DNA of 64,000 bases from Monosiga brevicollis MX1 (lineage: Eukaryota; Opisthokonta; Choanoflagellata; Craspedida; Salpingoecidae). Shown piece after piece: positions 12,321-26,657 of this stretch (position 1 is the first letter of the stretch; each line of letters opens with the position of its first letter). The stretch covers positions 329,652 to 393,651 of the forward strand of contig NW_001865052.1 in NCBI RefSeq assembly GCF_000002865.3. Reading direction: 5' to 3'. Below the pieces are notes generated by a model. The model was not told where the DNA came from. It worked only from the letters and a program-made list of their open reading frames with translations, and did no database searches. The translations under genes were made by a program, and so were the position numbers.

Positions 12321-15300
12321 AGATGCGCAACCTAGCCAATCGCTCGGCCCCGCCGACCTTAATCCCATACCCAACGGTGCAAGACGGCGGGCGCGTCACC
12401 TTTGTCTGCGGCTCGCCGAGCGACGCAGCTGTGGCCTTTGGCGACAGTCATGGTACGTATCACAGCTCTTTGCATAGCCCAAATTGGGCTTCATCCACCC
12501 CAAAAACAACGTCGGCTGTCTGCCAACAACTGAAAACTGCTTGATACTAGGCATGGTTTCAATTTGGACATTAAACGGAATGCCTTTGGCCTTCAACTAC
12601 GGCATGCCTCTCCCCGTCGTCAACGACATCCGACTGCACCCCCATCGTGTCCACTTTGACGACCTTGAAGCGGTAAGGGGTGGACACCCATCTAAACTTG
12701 GAGTCGTACCATCCAAATATCTCACAATATTTTCATGTTTCGCACAGCCTGCCGCATACATGCTCGTCAACAGCACCAAAACCTCAGATTGGCCCACTGA
12801 CAAGACCATGCAGTTTCAGCGCCCACCCATTCGCGTCCCCGAAGCCATGCTTGGTCGCGCCACTGTGAGTCCCCACTTTGAAACCTGCCGTTTTCTTTTA
12901 CACCCGTTCTTGTCGAGTTTGCGTTTTGCTCGTTGCCGCTCATGAATAAGACCTTGGCCGACGATGTTTTAGTGGATGAACTCGGAGCGCGGGCATGCAC
13001 CAAATGTTCTCAATTGGAAGCCATTTCAGGTTGGCTGCGACTTGTCTTTTGTAACCGTTGCTGCCACATCGTCTCATACATATTATTTTCACCCATGTGC
13101 AGGTTCAATACTCGTCGGCAGCACTCTCCGTCAGTAGCCCTAGCAAGTTGAAGGGCAAGCAGTCACGTTTTCACGGCATTGATCAAACCCCGTTGGGCCG
13201 CATGGACGGTTCGTGTCTCCCCGGCCCCCCTCCCCAGTCTCATCGATACCCCGCGACAACTCTTGTTGACATCTGTCTGCACCTACCTCGGTGTGCCCGC
13301 ACCTCAGATTTGGAAGGCATCTCTGCCATGATTCCCCGACATTACCGCCGCGTGCGCAACAAGGTTGATACCACCGCCCCAGCTACGATGCAACTAGCTT
13401 GCTACCCTCGGTCGCTCCGTGTGCCTCATGCTTGTGGGTGTTGCAGGATGACAAGCTGGACTTTGATTACCAGCACTACAACGAGACCAACTTTGTGGGC
13501 CTCGAGCCCACTGCGCCCAACACGTATTGCAATGCCATGTTGCAGGTGTGTGTAACTTTTATTTCTGGGCCTGTCTGTGCCTTTTTTTCTCCCGGGTGTA
13601 TCCTTGTCCTTGTTCTTGTCAAACCAGCCCAAGTGTGGCAGCTCACCAGCGTCTTGGGCTTGACGGCTCTGCCTTTCACTTCTTCTCAAAACGCCATGTA
13701 GACGTTGTTTTATCTGACGCCCGTTCGATCTCTTCTGATGCAACATTACTGTGAGGATGAGTTTTGCCTCGCCTGCGAGCTCATGTTCCTCTTTGATATG
13801 ATGGCCAAGCGTAACACCATCACGTGCCAGGTGCGTCAGTCGGGGTGGGGTATTCACGCTCAAGCCAACTGCAACGACCCACGCCCTCCCTCCTCATGCG
13901 AGCACACTTGATTGGGCTTGTTTGTTTCTTAGGCCACAAACTTTGTTCGAGCATTTCGCACCATCCAACAAGCCGTCAACTCGGGCCTCATCATCACCGA
14001 GGAGGAGGCCGGTTGGTCTTTTCTTCTCCGCTTTTGTCTCGTCACACCTCTTTTAAATCGTATTGCCGGGTGAGCTCACATACTTGGATGGTACTTTTCA
14101 CCATGATGCTTCTTGCAGACTCGCCCGACACGGATCTTCATCTGCTCACTCAGCGATGGCAATTTTTCATTGTTACTCAACGTATGTGCTCAATAATGAG
14201 TACGGCCCTCGGTTCGGTTGCCTTTTCTCTGACCACTTTCTCACCGCCTCGTTTTTCATATAGTGGCGCGCATTGTGCCCCGTGACCCTGAGGAATTGAG
14301 TCATTCGGACAATGGGGGTCCCTCGGCACCCTCAACCGTGTCCGTGACCGTGCAGCCCTCAAATGAGGCCCCTCCACGGGAGAGCGGAAAGGACAGCGGA
14401 AGGAGTCGCCGTGGCGGTCGGGCTGGTCGCAGCCGCAAAGATGCACCCACCGACTCTAGCAGTAATGCAATGCGGTCCGTTTCCGTTGCGTGCACGCATC
14501 AAAGATCTGCCAAAGCCATTGGATGCGTAGCATACGATGACTCATTTGCTGTCGCTTGAATTTGGATTTGCAGTATGCTGGAAGCTGCAGCCGCAGCCGC
14601 AGCCGCCAACGATGCTTCCGCGTCTAGTCCTATCCATTCCCTCTTCAATACAGCCCCCATCAAAACCATGACCTGCAGTGTGTGCCAGGTTGGTGGAACG
14701 ACTCGAATTACGACTCACTCCTTGTCTGGCTGGCTTTGATATTGGCTCGACTGTGATTTTTACAGAGTTCAACGGTGTCGACTACCACCTCGTTGACCCA
14801 AGTCCTTCGCTTTCCTGAGAACGGCACACCCGAGGTCCGCAACGCCGATGCTAGCGCGCAGTTTGTCGAACCGGCTTTTGCCCACTCAACCTTTGTCCCT
14901 CTTGTCACCTGATTGCAAACATGGCTTTAGGAGGATGCGCAGCTTCGATTTTCAGATCTCATCTCCAGCGTGCTGATGCGGGAACAGACGGACAAAGTAT
15001 GGTCGTTTGCCGGCAGTCGCGCAGTAGCAAGCATGACCTAGTAAGCTCATGATGTTTTGCTGCGCAGGCCTATTGCTCCAAATGCAAGGAATTCAAGGTC
15101 CATGTGCAGGTGTTGGAAGCCTCGACCCTTCCAGGCGTCATGGCCTTTTCCTGCCCTCTTACTCGGGTTCGTACGCCAGGCTTAAGCCTGCTTGCACCCA
15201 GCATCTTGAATTGCACCTCTGTTGAATTTACCTTGTGACTGACTGCATTGCGATCTTGCAGGATCGTCATCGGTGGGATGCACGCATGCGCCTGCATCAA

Positions 15301-17879
15301 TCTGAGGAGCATGTTGCCACCTCTAAACGAGCTGCCGCCGTCGTGATGGCCCCTGCTGAGCTGCGACCTTGCGATGTGCTGCCAGACCCCAGTGCTATTC
15401 CCGACTACGTGGCAAAGGTGGGGTTTCTTTCTTTTTTTTTTTTGTTTTTGCATGTGGGAATGTGGGCGCACGTCTTGCCTTAGCTGCGCTGATGCCCCTC
15501 AATTTGCTTGTCTGTGTTTGAGCGGCAGACTTTGTCCTGGATTCCGATCGAGCTACGTGCACAACTAAATCGTGACAACACAAAACAAAAGCTTGTCATT
15601 GAAGAAACCCTGGTCCCCACCACGGCCGCAACGCCTCCGGTGCGACAAATTTGCTCAGTTGTTGTGATTTGCAGTTTTTGTCATTCGAAAGTGCCTCTTC
15701 GCTTTCGTCTGCATGCTTGCATTTGCTAATTTTTCTGAACCTCTCTGTGCTGGCTGCGCAGGCTGGCGAGGGCAGCCAATCTGACAGCAACGCGATCGTG
15801 TACGAGCTCTTTGCGGCCGTTTACCACGTGCGCGAGTCCAAAACCTGTGGTAACATGGTTTCCATCTTACACGTATGTCTCGACAGCGCACGCGCATATT
15901 TTATTTACACGTACACACGCGCCCACACAGACTAATGAAATGTTTTTTTTTTTTTGTTTTTTTTTTTGTTTTGTTTTTTTCTGGTCGAACCAGGTCCCAA
16001 GTCATTGCACAGGTGATGGCTCTCGGCCCTGGGTGCTGTTCAACGATTTTGCTGTGAACGTCGTTTCGTGCAACGACGCGGTCCTCTACGACACGACATG
16101 GAAGGTAAGTTTAAGAAGCACCTACTGATCGATATACTCGCGAGCATGAACATGATCGATGCGATTTGAGCGTGCTGGCTACCGTGGGCCTTTTTCCACC
16201 TTCCACAATTGCCGTTTTTCCGTCGTTCAACCTGACGCTGCATTGCATGGACCATAGACCCCTTGTCTGTATTACTACGTGCAGAAGGACAGCTTAGAGG
16301 CGCCCAAGGGCGCGCCGCCTTCGCTACAAGAGCAATTCATCCGGCGCTTGCTCAATGATCCGTGCGTACCACACGTGGGGTGCTTTTCGCCCTTTAAGCG
16401 AGCTTGTTTTATCCATGCCCTATGCTCAATGGTGATTGAATTTCCCATGCGTGCAGAAGCTTGAGTGTGCAACGACCGCTTGTGCCCGCCTCGACCGTGC
16501 TGGATCGCGCCTCCATCCCTTCCGCTGGTTTGTCAAGTTTAGGCCTGTTTGTTGACTGGCCAGTGTGTACAACCCCGGCCACCCCTTTGTTCACATGACA
16601 TGCCCTGATCATTCAATCATTGCCCACTAGGTGATCGCGTAGCCATTGATGCCGAGTTTATCTCTCTCCGTGCTGCGGATACAGAGCTACGCAGGTTCGG
16701 CTGCTTGCTTTTTTATTTTTTCATGCTGGAAACACGAAAGAGGACGCATCACACAGTTGTAGGCGGGGGGAGGGGGAACAGAACAATATGGCGTTGTCTG
16801 GCACATGGAATCGCCGGAGTTGACCCGACTCATGTGACAATTCTCTGGATGGCATCAGCTCTGGGCATCGCAACACGATCCGACAGGCTTTTGTCACCCC
16901 GGCCCGCATCTCGGTGGTGGCAGCTTCGGGCCAGCTCAAGGGCACTACAATCGTTGATGACTACATCAAGAACACGGAATACGTACGATCTTCGGGCACC
17001 GTTGGCGCAATCTAGGCTTGGTTGATGTATGATGTTCTACTCGCGTGCTCACATGGCTCATATGTGCCCATCATTTGCTGTGCAGGTTGCCGACTACGTG
17101 ACGCAGTTTTCCGGCATTTCACCCGGAGATTTGACACCTGCCACGTCTACCAAACATCTAACCACGCTCAAAAGTAGCTATGTCAAGGCAAGCTGGATCA
17201 CCCCCTTGATGGTGCATTGCCAGCGATTTTAACCCCAGTGCTGACCCCTCACTGTTCTGCGTTTGTTTTTCGTTGTCAGCTCAAGGCCATGGTTGAACGA
17301 GGCGTGATTTTTGTGGGGCACGGTCTGAAGAAGGATTTTAAGGTGTTGAACATGACGGTCCCAAGCAAGCAAATCCTGGACACTGTGAACCTTTTCTACC
17401 TTCCGTGCGTTTTTCTCAGCATGCAAGCGCTTGAGAGTTGTGGTCGGCGGATAGGTGGTGTGGCTTGCTGATCAAGACGTTTTGTTTTTTTGTTTTTTGT
17501 CTTAGGAAGCAACGTTTCTTGTCGCTCAAGTTTTTGGCGTGGTACTTTCTGGGTGTGGTGATGCAAGACGACGCACGCGCGGGCCACGACTCGGTGGAAG
17601 ACGCTCGCACAGCATTGGCGGTTAGTACTTCTTTGTTTTTGTTTCGGGACGCGTTGCGGGCACCCTCAACTTCTCTCTTGACTGTGCAAATGCTAGCTGC
17701 TGGATGTCTACGAGGAGTGGTCGCGTGACTCGAGCACGTGGAATGACATTTTGCAGAAACTGTATGATTTGGGCCGCATTCACGGCTTTAAACCACCTGC
17801 CAATGCCCGTGAGCACTGTCCTTTTCACGAGCAGTATGGCGCTGAGCGCAAAGACGTCAAAGAAGCAGTGTCAGCGTGA
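10477..17879 (+). CDS. PAN2: PAN2, catalytic subunit of the PAN2-PAN3 poly(A) nuclease
   Basis: The start exon [12 protein letters not shown] is followed by [19 protein letters not shown] joined in phase to [16 protein letters not shown], the N-terminal WD40 signature of PAN2. The middle carries the pseudo-ubiquitin-hydrolase domain: [19 protein letters not shown] (about 13485-13545) aligns with the USP Cys box but lacks the catalytic cysteine, as in other PAN2 proteins. The C-terminal DEDDh exonuclease is complete: [10 protein letters not shown] (16639-16668), GHGLKKDF (about 17320) and [11 protein letters not shown] (about 17586-17618). The last exon ends KDVKEAVSA-stop. The enzyme starts cytoplasmic mRNA poly(A) shortening. 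At least 20 exons; several introns contain poly-T runs and one contains a GTT microsatellite. Internal boundaries were read by eye. Confidence 0.93.
12240..12321. repeat. (GTT)n trinucleotide repeat inside a PAN2 intron
   Basis: About 27 perfect TTG/GTT units, preceded by two T runs, end at the acceptor TTGTAG just before the exon [11 protein letters not shown]. It therefore acts as an oversized polypyrimidine-like tract with regular G. Confidence 0.95.
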
Positions 17880-18188
17880 CTTGGTCATGGAGCAGCTGGG
17901 ATCTTGTTTGTTGGCAACAATTTAATCTCACGGATGATCGATGAAGGATCAAGGCGTGCACATTGCTTGATGGACATGTTGGCGTCGCGAATACGCATCA
18001 CCAAGGGTTGACTCACTGTTTTAAGATCACTCTCTGTTCCCAGAGCTGGAAAACATGCTTTTTTCTTTTCGTTTGTTTACGCCGCCATGCGAATCACTGA
18101 CTTCCCGAGTTTTGAAGAAATCTTATCTGTTTAGTTCGGGTAGTATCGGCCTGTAGGCTGCTTATCGACGCTCTAGTAGCGCTTATGT
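17880..18188. other. convergent intergenic gap between PAN2 and histone H3
   Basis: 3' flank of PAN2. No AATAAA was seen directly after the PAN2 stop codon and nothing coding was recognised. The H3 3' end element lies at its right border. Confidence 0.5.
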
Positions 18189-18222
18189 CAAGATGATTGG
18201 AATATTGGTGTTTGAAAACACC
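18189..18222 (-). terminator. histone H3 mRNA 3' end: stem-loop plus downstream element
   Basis: Read on the H3 strand, the stem GGTGTT, loop TTCA and stem AACACC occupy 18222-18207, 91 bases after the stop codon. Six base pairs, a 4-base loop, GG at the foot, CC at the end and a T-A closing pair all match the replication-dependent histone stem-loop. It is preceded by CAAACC and followed directly by AATATTCCAATCATCTTG (18206-18189), nearly identical to the element after H2B. Confidence 0.85.
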
Positions 18223-18313
18223 GGTTTGGGGGTAAAGATAAAATGATTGCTGTCCACAAGGGACAACGCTTTGACAGCCCTTGCGGACGAAGGCGTGTCT
18301 GCAGCGAGAACGC

Positions 18314-19463
<1,150 letters not shown>

Positions 19464-19540
19464 ATTTGCCAGTCTGGTCAACCTTTCCAACTCCCAAATG
19501 ATGGTCCAGTGACCGTCTCTCATCAACATCCTCCAAACCC

Positions 19541-19574
19541 GGTGTTCTTAAACACCACTATTCCCATCATCTTG
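19541..19574 (+). terminator. histone H2B mRNA 3' end: stem-loop plus downstream element
   Basis: Stem GGTGTT, loop CTTA, stem AACACC at 19541-19556, then ACTATTCCCATCATCTTG at 19557-19574. The stem is identical to that after H3 and the 18-base follow-on differs at two positions. CAAACCC precedes the stem, as CAAACC does at H3. Confidence 0.87.
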
Positions 19575-19878
19575 CTACTTGCTACTTGCCTCTGACCTGT
19601 TGTTTCCGGCTGGGAAGCCGCTGTCTCCCTGGTCAATAATATTGCACTAAAGCTTGAGAAAGACAAAGGAAAAATGAAAGGCTAGACGGAGGCTGTATGG
19701 CAGTCGAGCTAGTGCCATAGGAAACAGCGAGTGTGGTCCGCGGAGCATGAAGGACTGGGTTGATCATGTGATGCTATTTGTTGTATACAAGCACTCAATA
19801 CTGCAGCCTCAACACATCAGGAGGCGTCATAGTATTATTATTTTATCATAAACAAGGCACAAGCGAACCTTCCGCCAC
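19575..19878. other. convergent intergenic gap between H2B and TBC1D31
   Basis: About 300 bp with AT-rich stretches near 19820-19860 (TTTATGATAAAATAATAA on the minus strand), plausibly the poly(A) region of the leftward TBC1D31. No other feature was seen. Confidence 0.5.
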
Positions 19879-22800
19879 TCAGGCTTCAACGCCGAGCGTG
19901 AGAGATCTGAGAGCACCCGTCAGGCAGTCGTTCATCAGTGCGGGCTACAAGGAAGACAAGAGGGTTGGCGTGTACATAAGTCGGATGCTCCCACCTCGCG
20001 ACGCAACTGCTGCACATCAGCGAGGAGGCGCTGTTGTTGACGCTCCAAACTATTTCGCTACACACACAATCACCCAAGTTGAACGCTGGACCGCTCCGCC
20101 TGGGCCAATTTGAGTGGAACAACGAACCTGATCCCGCAACGAAGAAGTCAACTGATCTGCCGCCCCTTGCTGGGCATCGCTTTCCATAGCCACGTCCACT
20201 CGCTGACGGTATGACTATATGGCACATGGAGGCCAATGAGCATCAGGCGCACGAGCAAGGTCGGGGGGGGCGAGGCTGGCGTGGGGACCGCACATCAAAG
20301 CGAAGCGAATCCGCATGCTGTTGCTGGTCAATGCGCTGGTCCAGCTCTTCAATCCACTCTTCGAGTCTATCCGGGGACACGGGCGTCAGCGTTGCCCTGT
20401 ATGGTGGCGCGTGAAACCGGCATCAGGTAGGCGATACTCACGCGTGTGTCTGGCGATAAAGATCCGAGAAAGAGGTTGATGGTTGAGACGCCCCGTCTGC
20501 GGTCTCGTCCGGCTGCACTGCGGGCTACGTCACGGTCACAGGCATACGGCTGTCAGCTACCATAAATGCTCAGTACTGGAAGTCTGCTGGACCTACCCCT
20601 CGAGGCGGTGTCTCTAGAACTTGTCGTGAGGTTTGTTTTTTGGCTGCATGCGCCTGCTCTCGTGGTCGGGGCATGGTGGCCTCTAGCGTGCCTAAGCGGC
20701 TCGTTGCACTTGTCGACACAGTTGACTCGCCCAACTGAACCAGGCCCAATCTGATGAGAGGTAACATCCGAAGAAACATGCAAAATACGCCAGCACCAAG
20801 GCGCACCTGCAACATTTTGAGCTCCTGTTGCCGGCGCAAAGCTTGCAACTCGGCTCGTTGTGCGTCAAGTCGCAGCTCGTCAGCTTTGATCCTGTGAACC
20901 GGCACCAACATCACCAATGTTGAACGACAAAACCCGCTTCGACCAGTCGAAATGCGAGACCTGCAAGGGGGTGGGGGCTTCAACCGATGAATGCCAGGCC
21001 ACGTACTCGTCTTCTTGCGCGCGCATGGCAGCTTCAAGAAGCTCCTGACGACGTGCCTGACCGGCACGCTAAACATCAAGTCCACATGAGCTGCAATGAG
21101 CCAGTTACAGCTGGCCGGTAATATGTGGATAAACCAAACAGCAGACAGCACGAGATGTCAACCTGTGCTGCAACAAGCCCCAGCTGTCGTCCTTCAGCCA
21201 TGAGCGCCGTCCGCTCCTTGAGCAGGCGCATCTCCTCACGACGAATGCGCTCCTTTTCCTTGAGCTTCACGAGGAGAGTTGAGCACGCCACATGCATGAG
21301 GGTCTTTTGACAGTACGAAGAGCCCTGTGCGTCACAATCAACCCAACCAAAGCGGTGCATCGCCGCTGACCTGATAGTTGACCACAAAGGCTGGATACTC
21401 CTCGAATAACGGGTAATCCTGCCGAGAGAGCGGAGCAAAGCCCTGCACGCGCGAAATGCGAGATGTGAAATTCGTGCATGTTTCCACTCAGACCCCAGAC
21501 GCTGTCCCAAAAGCGAGGCCATTATGCTCGAAATAGCCAAGCCTACATCAAAGATTCGTCGCAAGTCCACCTCCTGATTCGGGGTCTGCAAAATGGTGTA
21601 GGCGCGTTGGACTAGTTGGGCCACGTTGAGGCTATGCTTGTGGTGCAAAAGCTGGTACAACTCGTCGCAACTGCGGCATTGCATCAGCTTGACCCGTAGC
21701 TCCATCAGGAACGAAACCACCACGGCAAAGAGGTAGGCGGGATGATTGGATAGAATGTTGTCCCACACCACCAACCAGTCCTTCTCATAGAAGACTTCGG
21801 ACAGCACTGTGTAGAGCAGCGGCCAGGCGTAGAGGTCTGCCGTAGCCTCGAGTCGAATGAGCGCTCTCAGGAGAGCCTCGTCGTGCAACGCAAGCATGTT
21901 CTCAATCGCGTTCAAAGCCTGCACACGCACCATGCATCACCGTGACCATGGCCAACACATGTGCAACATTATAAGAGCGGGTCGCCTCGTATAAACGAGA
22001 CGAGCACGATGACACTCACGCTGATGGGCGGATTAGGGAAAAACTCAAACCATGCTCGACCCCAATTGAACAAGACCGTTGCGCACACTTCAAACGCATC
22101 CATCTATATGAGTACAAGCACCATGTCAAGTCAACTTGCGGCCATCTTTGCCCAGACGACCTGTTGCTGGCTGGCCACCATCCACGCGTACGGGTGAGTT
22201 TTGGAAAAGCTTGACAAAAGGAAAGACAGCAGCGGCGATAAAGTCGGCTTCAGCAAAGACAGGACTCCAATGGGACAGACAAGATAAGGTCCTACGTCAG
22301 CCGCACAGGGATGAGTTGGCAGTGCAAAGCCATGAGACATCCTGAGAGAATGAATGTTTAAAAAGAGTTTGTGGAAAGTTGCACAGGCACCCGCGATATT
22401 GCCAAAGGTTGACCAAGATCAAACGACGCACCTCTGGAGCACGCGCAACAGCTTGCGAGACTTGATGGGATACTTGCGATGCAATTGAAGGTGAGCAGGA
22501 TGGGTGCCAAGCTCAAGCAGGCGACCAAACGCCTCGGCATTTGATGGCGTTTGCAGGACAATGCGCCAGATGATGCGCCTAGAAAACACATTATTCATGA
22601 GCACCCTGTATGTTTGCCTGTCCCATGGCGTTTTACACACAAAAGCATGAACGGCGTACCTATATTGGGCTGGGTACTCTCCGAGACCGTGCAAGACGTC
22701 ACGGAGCTGAGCAAAAGAGACTTTTGGCATGTACTCTCGCTAAGCATGAATGAAAAGCCGTGCTCGTGAGTACGATTTGTATGAACGGCGCAACAAAAGT

Positions 22801-25322
22801 GAAAGCAAAGCGATTCACCTCCGCCGACGTCAGCTTGGGCCCTGCGGAGGAGGCCTGGCTCGAGGAAGCCGTTTCCCAGCACCCGCGCGCCACGTTCTAA
22901 CGCCAGGAGCATGTGAGCACGAGCAAGCCTCCGAGGGACAAGCCACAGTGGTCGCAAGGCTTGTTGAAAGTATGAAGCAAAGCAATACACTCACCCATTG
23001 CCGCGCAGTGGTAGAGTTGGTGGTGGTGCTGTCGTCACGGGACGCTTTGAGCGAGGTGCTGGTGACGGGGGTAAAGGCTTGCGTGGGCAACGTGGTCGCA
23101 CGCGCCATGCCCTCACGGCGGGAAGCGCCCAGCCGCGCCTCCATGTGATTTGCTTGCACGGCTGCTGCACGAGAGGCACCACTGCCTGTCACGCGCAAGC
23201 AGGCGTCGACGTCGTAGACGCCCAACTGCCCGCTAATGAGCGTGGCCAAGAGGTATCTAAAAGTGTCACAAAGAAGAAGTCAAAAATCCCAAGGTAGAGA
23301 CAACAGCTTGTGAGCTAGGCACGCGACAATGCGAAAGCGACCACGACATGGTCCAACGCACAATTGCAATTGAAGAGAACAAGCAAAGCAACAAGAGTCC
23401 CGAGCATGTGCTTACCGAGAGCGCGGGTTCCCACTGATGGCATCTATAAATACGTCGTGTGGTGGTCCTGTGGCGTGAACAATTCAAGTCACAATTGTCA
23501 GTACAGAGGCATTTAGCTTTGAACAACCGTGCCATGAAGCCAATCGAGGGCAGCTCTCACCGAGTTGCGCATAAATGGCACCCGTGTCCGGGGCACACAG
23601 CGAGAGAATGCCGTCTTGCGCAAGGATAGCCAAGAGTTCCCCTGCATTTCGTGCCCCATGAGCAAGGCAAGATGCCCGTGAAGATGCGCAGAGGATGGCT
23701 GAGCGCCAAGGGTGCTACGTACGACGGCTTTGATCAGCGACAAAACTCAGACCAATGACACTCTTGGCCTCTGGGAGGGAGATGGCTCGCTCCAGCTGTT
23801 GCGTGCCCAGGTTCCACAAGTATGTATGCCTACAGTTTGAGATGATGCATCAGATGCCAAGGCGGTTCATGAGAGATGACAGGTCAAGTGCACGCTGGCT
23901 CGTGTGTGCAATGCAACCGGGAAACAACGACAAACGTACGCGCCCTTGCCCGCAGCGGCCAGTGTGGTGCCGTCGGCAGAGAGGGCGAAGCAGCGCAGTT
24001 GATGGGTCGGCGCATGTCGTTCGGGACCATCAGTGGACGATTGAAGCGATGACAACAACGAGCTGGGAACGCGCAGCTCAAGCTGGTACTCGAGACGGTC
24101 CGCAGTCCATGTCATGATGACATCGTTGCGAAAACACGTAACGACCTCTCCGCGGGCATTGTTGAAAAAGGCCTGCGAGTGTACCATCATTGGTGTGTTG
24201 TCGGGGTCATGCTGCGGAGCGCAGTCTCTTGCGATTGGGGGTCAGGCAGGCTTCAACAAAAAGCGGGCTAAACACGTACTGTGCGAAGACCAATGCCTTC
24301 AGCCCCGTGCAATGCTCGCAATGAGTCCAGTGTCTCGGCATCCAGTAGCAAGGCCTCGGCCGCTGAGGTTAGGAACATGAAGAGCGTAAATATGAGCACG
24401 AATGCCAAAAGGTGTCTCACGTTGGCTACAGCAACGCTGGGCAGGATCTGGAGACAAGTACGGCCAGCAATCGGATAGTAATGCAACCATACCACACGCC
24501 GCAAGTACACGTTTTCCCGTGTAATCGGCCGATAAATGATGAACCACATGGGTTGGGTCGTGCACCTCGGCCAAACAAGTGCAGCGATCTAAACCAATCC
24601 ATAGCATAATGAAGCAGAGTACAAAACCAGTTGAGATCTCTCAGGGCAAGAACGGTGAGCCCAATCAAGAGAGCAGGCTTGGTCTTGAAACGCACCAATA
24701 CTGTACAACATTCGGCGCCCATCCGCAAGCGCTAGCACCACCTGCAAGTCGGATCGGAGGCAGCCATGAGCTCGACAAGAAAAGAAAGCATAAAGCCACC
24801 GGCCGATACGAGGCAAAGAGATTGCATATCGGACCCGATCAGCGTTGAGATAACAGCTGGCTGTAGGAAGTGCTTTGCAGCGTGCTACGCGCACAAGCCT
24901 GACACAGTAAGGTGAGGGTGAATGGAAGGTGAGTTCTCCAAAAAAAGGGCATATATGATTGCTTCACGCGCCGCTGCTCGGACCGACCTTCGAGAAGCAA
25001 AGTGTAGATGCCAAACATCGCCTCGCTGATCACAAAAGAGGGTGGCACTGCCATCTGGTGCATGGCATGCCTGCACGTTTCAATCATTGCAGACGCGTCA
25101 GCTTGATGCGACGCCTGTCCAGGGCGAGGTAAGCGAAATGTTGCGCACGCGCATTCTCACCTGGGCCACTCGATAGGTGGCAAAGGTGTCGGACGGAACT
25201 TTGCCTCGACGCCGATGCGTAATGGTGAACAGGCGCCCACTCTCGGCGGGTGGCAGCAAACCGATGTCGAAAGGTAGCGTTGAGCGATCTGCCAGGCCCT
25301 GTAAATCCACGAGCTCGGTCAT
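19879..25322 (-). CDS. TBC1D31: TBC1D31 (WDR67), WD40-TBC-coiled-coil protein
   Basis: The start MTELVDLQGLADRSTLPFD leads into WD40-type exons (about 25300-23250). The linker exons GLGEYPAQYRYAVHAFV and KYPIKSRKLLRVLQR (about 22700-22440) match animal TBC1D31 almost residue for residue. They are followed by the TBC-like block YAWPLLYTVLSEVFYEKDWL and NILSNHPAYLFAVVVSFL (about 21820-21700). The C-terminal third is coiled coil: LKEKERIRREEMRLLKERTA, RLEEWIEELDQRIDQQQHA, then NSLERQQQRLLADVQQLRRE. The final exon ends LTLGVEA-stop at 19879. TBC1D31 is known in animals as a centriolar satellite protein needed for ciliogenesis. Its TBC domain is atypical, so Rab GAP activity is doubtful. About 20 exons. 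The last three exons are inferred from splice sites and coiled-coil character, not from homology. Confidence 0.88.
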
Positions 25323-25769
25323 GTTGCTGTTAGGTCAAGGACCGGCGAGCCCAGCCGGTGCCAGCCTGGATCCAAAACAGCCAAGACGACCACCCCGCGT
25401 CTCGGCCCAAACGTGTACTTGGTGTGCCAAACAAAAAAACCCCACTCCCACATGCACAAACCACTCTCAGAGGCTTGTCCACCACGCCCGTGTCCCTCTC
25501 GCGCACTCTCTCTCTCGCGCTCTCTCTCGCTCGCTCGATTCGTTTTCAAATTTTCGCGGTTGTTGTTCCCCCACAATTGTCAGATGAAATAAATGAGCGA
25601 TAAAGTGTGATATTTGTGAGACTTACGCTTGACGACCAGCAGCAAAGCATCTCTCCGGACGAGCGCAGACGGCAGTCAGTCTGGAGGGGGGGGTGGTGTT
25701 GTTCGGCTGGCGCGTGGAACTGGATCTTGGTAGTGGGCGGTTGTCCAATTTGATAGAAGCTGGTGCCTG
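25323..25769. promoter_or_regulatory. divergent promoter region TBC1D31 / CFAP119-like
   Basis: About 450 bp between start codons of two cilium genes. It holds a CT/CG-rich tract at about 25498-25537 (TCTCTCTCGCGCTCTCTCTC), which is sense for the rightward gene. I looked for an RFX X-box (GTTNCCATGGNAAC type) and found none convincing. Confidence 0.5.
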
Positions 25770-26657
25770 GTGGCTGCTTTGTATCGTCTCGGAGCTGACG
25801 GTATCCCCTCGATTGATTTGAAAAGGGCACGAGCACACGGGTGGCGCCGCTCCTGGGTTGCATCTCTGTGGCTGGCAATCCGAAGCTTGCAACGTTGCGA
25901 ATTGACCGACGAGATGCCCGTGGTGGGTCAGGCATGGGTCGAAGCAGGTGCGGCGCTTGCTGCCGAGCCCAAGCGGATCCGCTCCTTGGTTGTCCAGCAA
26001 ATGCAACAGCGGGCCTATGAGACTGAGGTGGAGCCCCATGCCGTTGATTTATTCACGCATGTGGCAGCATTTTGCGCCCGACAACACTACGTGGCAGAGC
26101 AAATGGCTGCCGCTCTGGCCCTGGTGGACCAAGCTTGGACGGCCTGCTTGTCCACCAACCTGGACAACTTCAACGAGACGCTGGAGCGCTTTGAAACCGA
26201 TTTGATCAACTGCACGGTGCATCGGCCCCCATTCAGCGAACACATTTTCTCCCTCGAGCAGGCCAAAGCATTACTGGATTATGTGACGCGCACGCTTTTT
26301 GCGCACTTCCACATTTACAAGCACGTGTGCACAAAGCTTCCGCGGCTTGAGTTGACGCTCGATGTTCAGCTTCTGGACACCGGAGTACGCTCCTCCTCTG
26401 CTGCACTGCGGGCAGCGGAAGGTAAAAATGATAGGGAGGGGGCTCGTGGGGAAGATGCAACTTCCAACAGCAGTGGAGATGGTGCCGCCGGCGCTGTGAC
26501 CTCAGCGCCGGCCGTAAACACCGACGTTTCCCAGATTCCCGCGGAAGACGTCGAGGCGCTGCTACAAACAGATGCTGGCCAGCACCTGAAAGCCTTGGTC
26601 GAGAAGGCTCTGCGCGAAAAGGTCAACCCGCCCTCTGCCGACGAGAATGAGGCATAA
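25770..26657 (+). CDS. CFAP119 (CCDC189)-like flagellar protein
   Basis: A single long exon of up to 295 residues; an internal Met at 25914 (MPVVGQAWVEAG) is an alternative start. The helical core contains VHRPPFSEHIFSLEQAKALL and a run of aromatic/His helix residues (TLFAHFHIYKHVCTKLPRLE). I match this to the CFAP119/CCDC189 family of ciliary proteins from the RPPFS-(x)n-F-S...YKLYRF-like pattern. The match is from memory and is moderate. The C-terminal 80 residues are Ala/Ser/Glu-rich and low in complexity. The position, sandwiched between TBC1D31 and DNAAF5, supports a cilium role. If the family call is wrong, it is an uncharacterised helical protein. Confidence 0.6.
   Translation: MAALYRLGADGIPSIDLKRARAHGWRRSWVASLWLAIRSLQRCELTDEMPVVGQAWVEAGAALAAEPKRIRSLVVQQMQQRAYETEVEPHAVDLFTHVAAFCARQHYVAEQMAAALALVDQAWTACLSTNLDNFNETLERFETDLINCTVHRPPFSEHIFSLEQAKALLDYVTRTLFAHFHIYKHVCTKLPRLELTLDVQLLDTGVRSSSAALRAAEGKNDREGARGEDATSNSSGDGAAGAVTSAPAVNTDVSQIPAEDVEALLQTDAGQHLKALVEKALREKVNPPSADENEA

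Noticed and set aside
25323-25769. GCAACGTTGC palindrome near 25888 as an X-box for the cilium pair
   Set aside because: The half-site order is reversed relative to RFX sites and it lies in the coding region.
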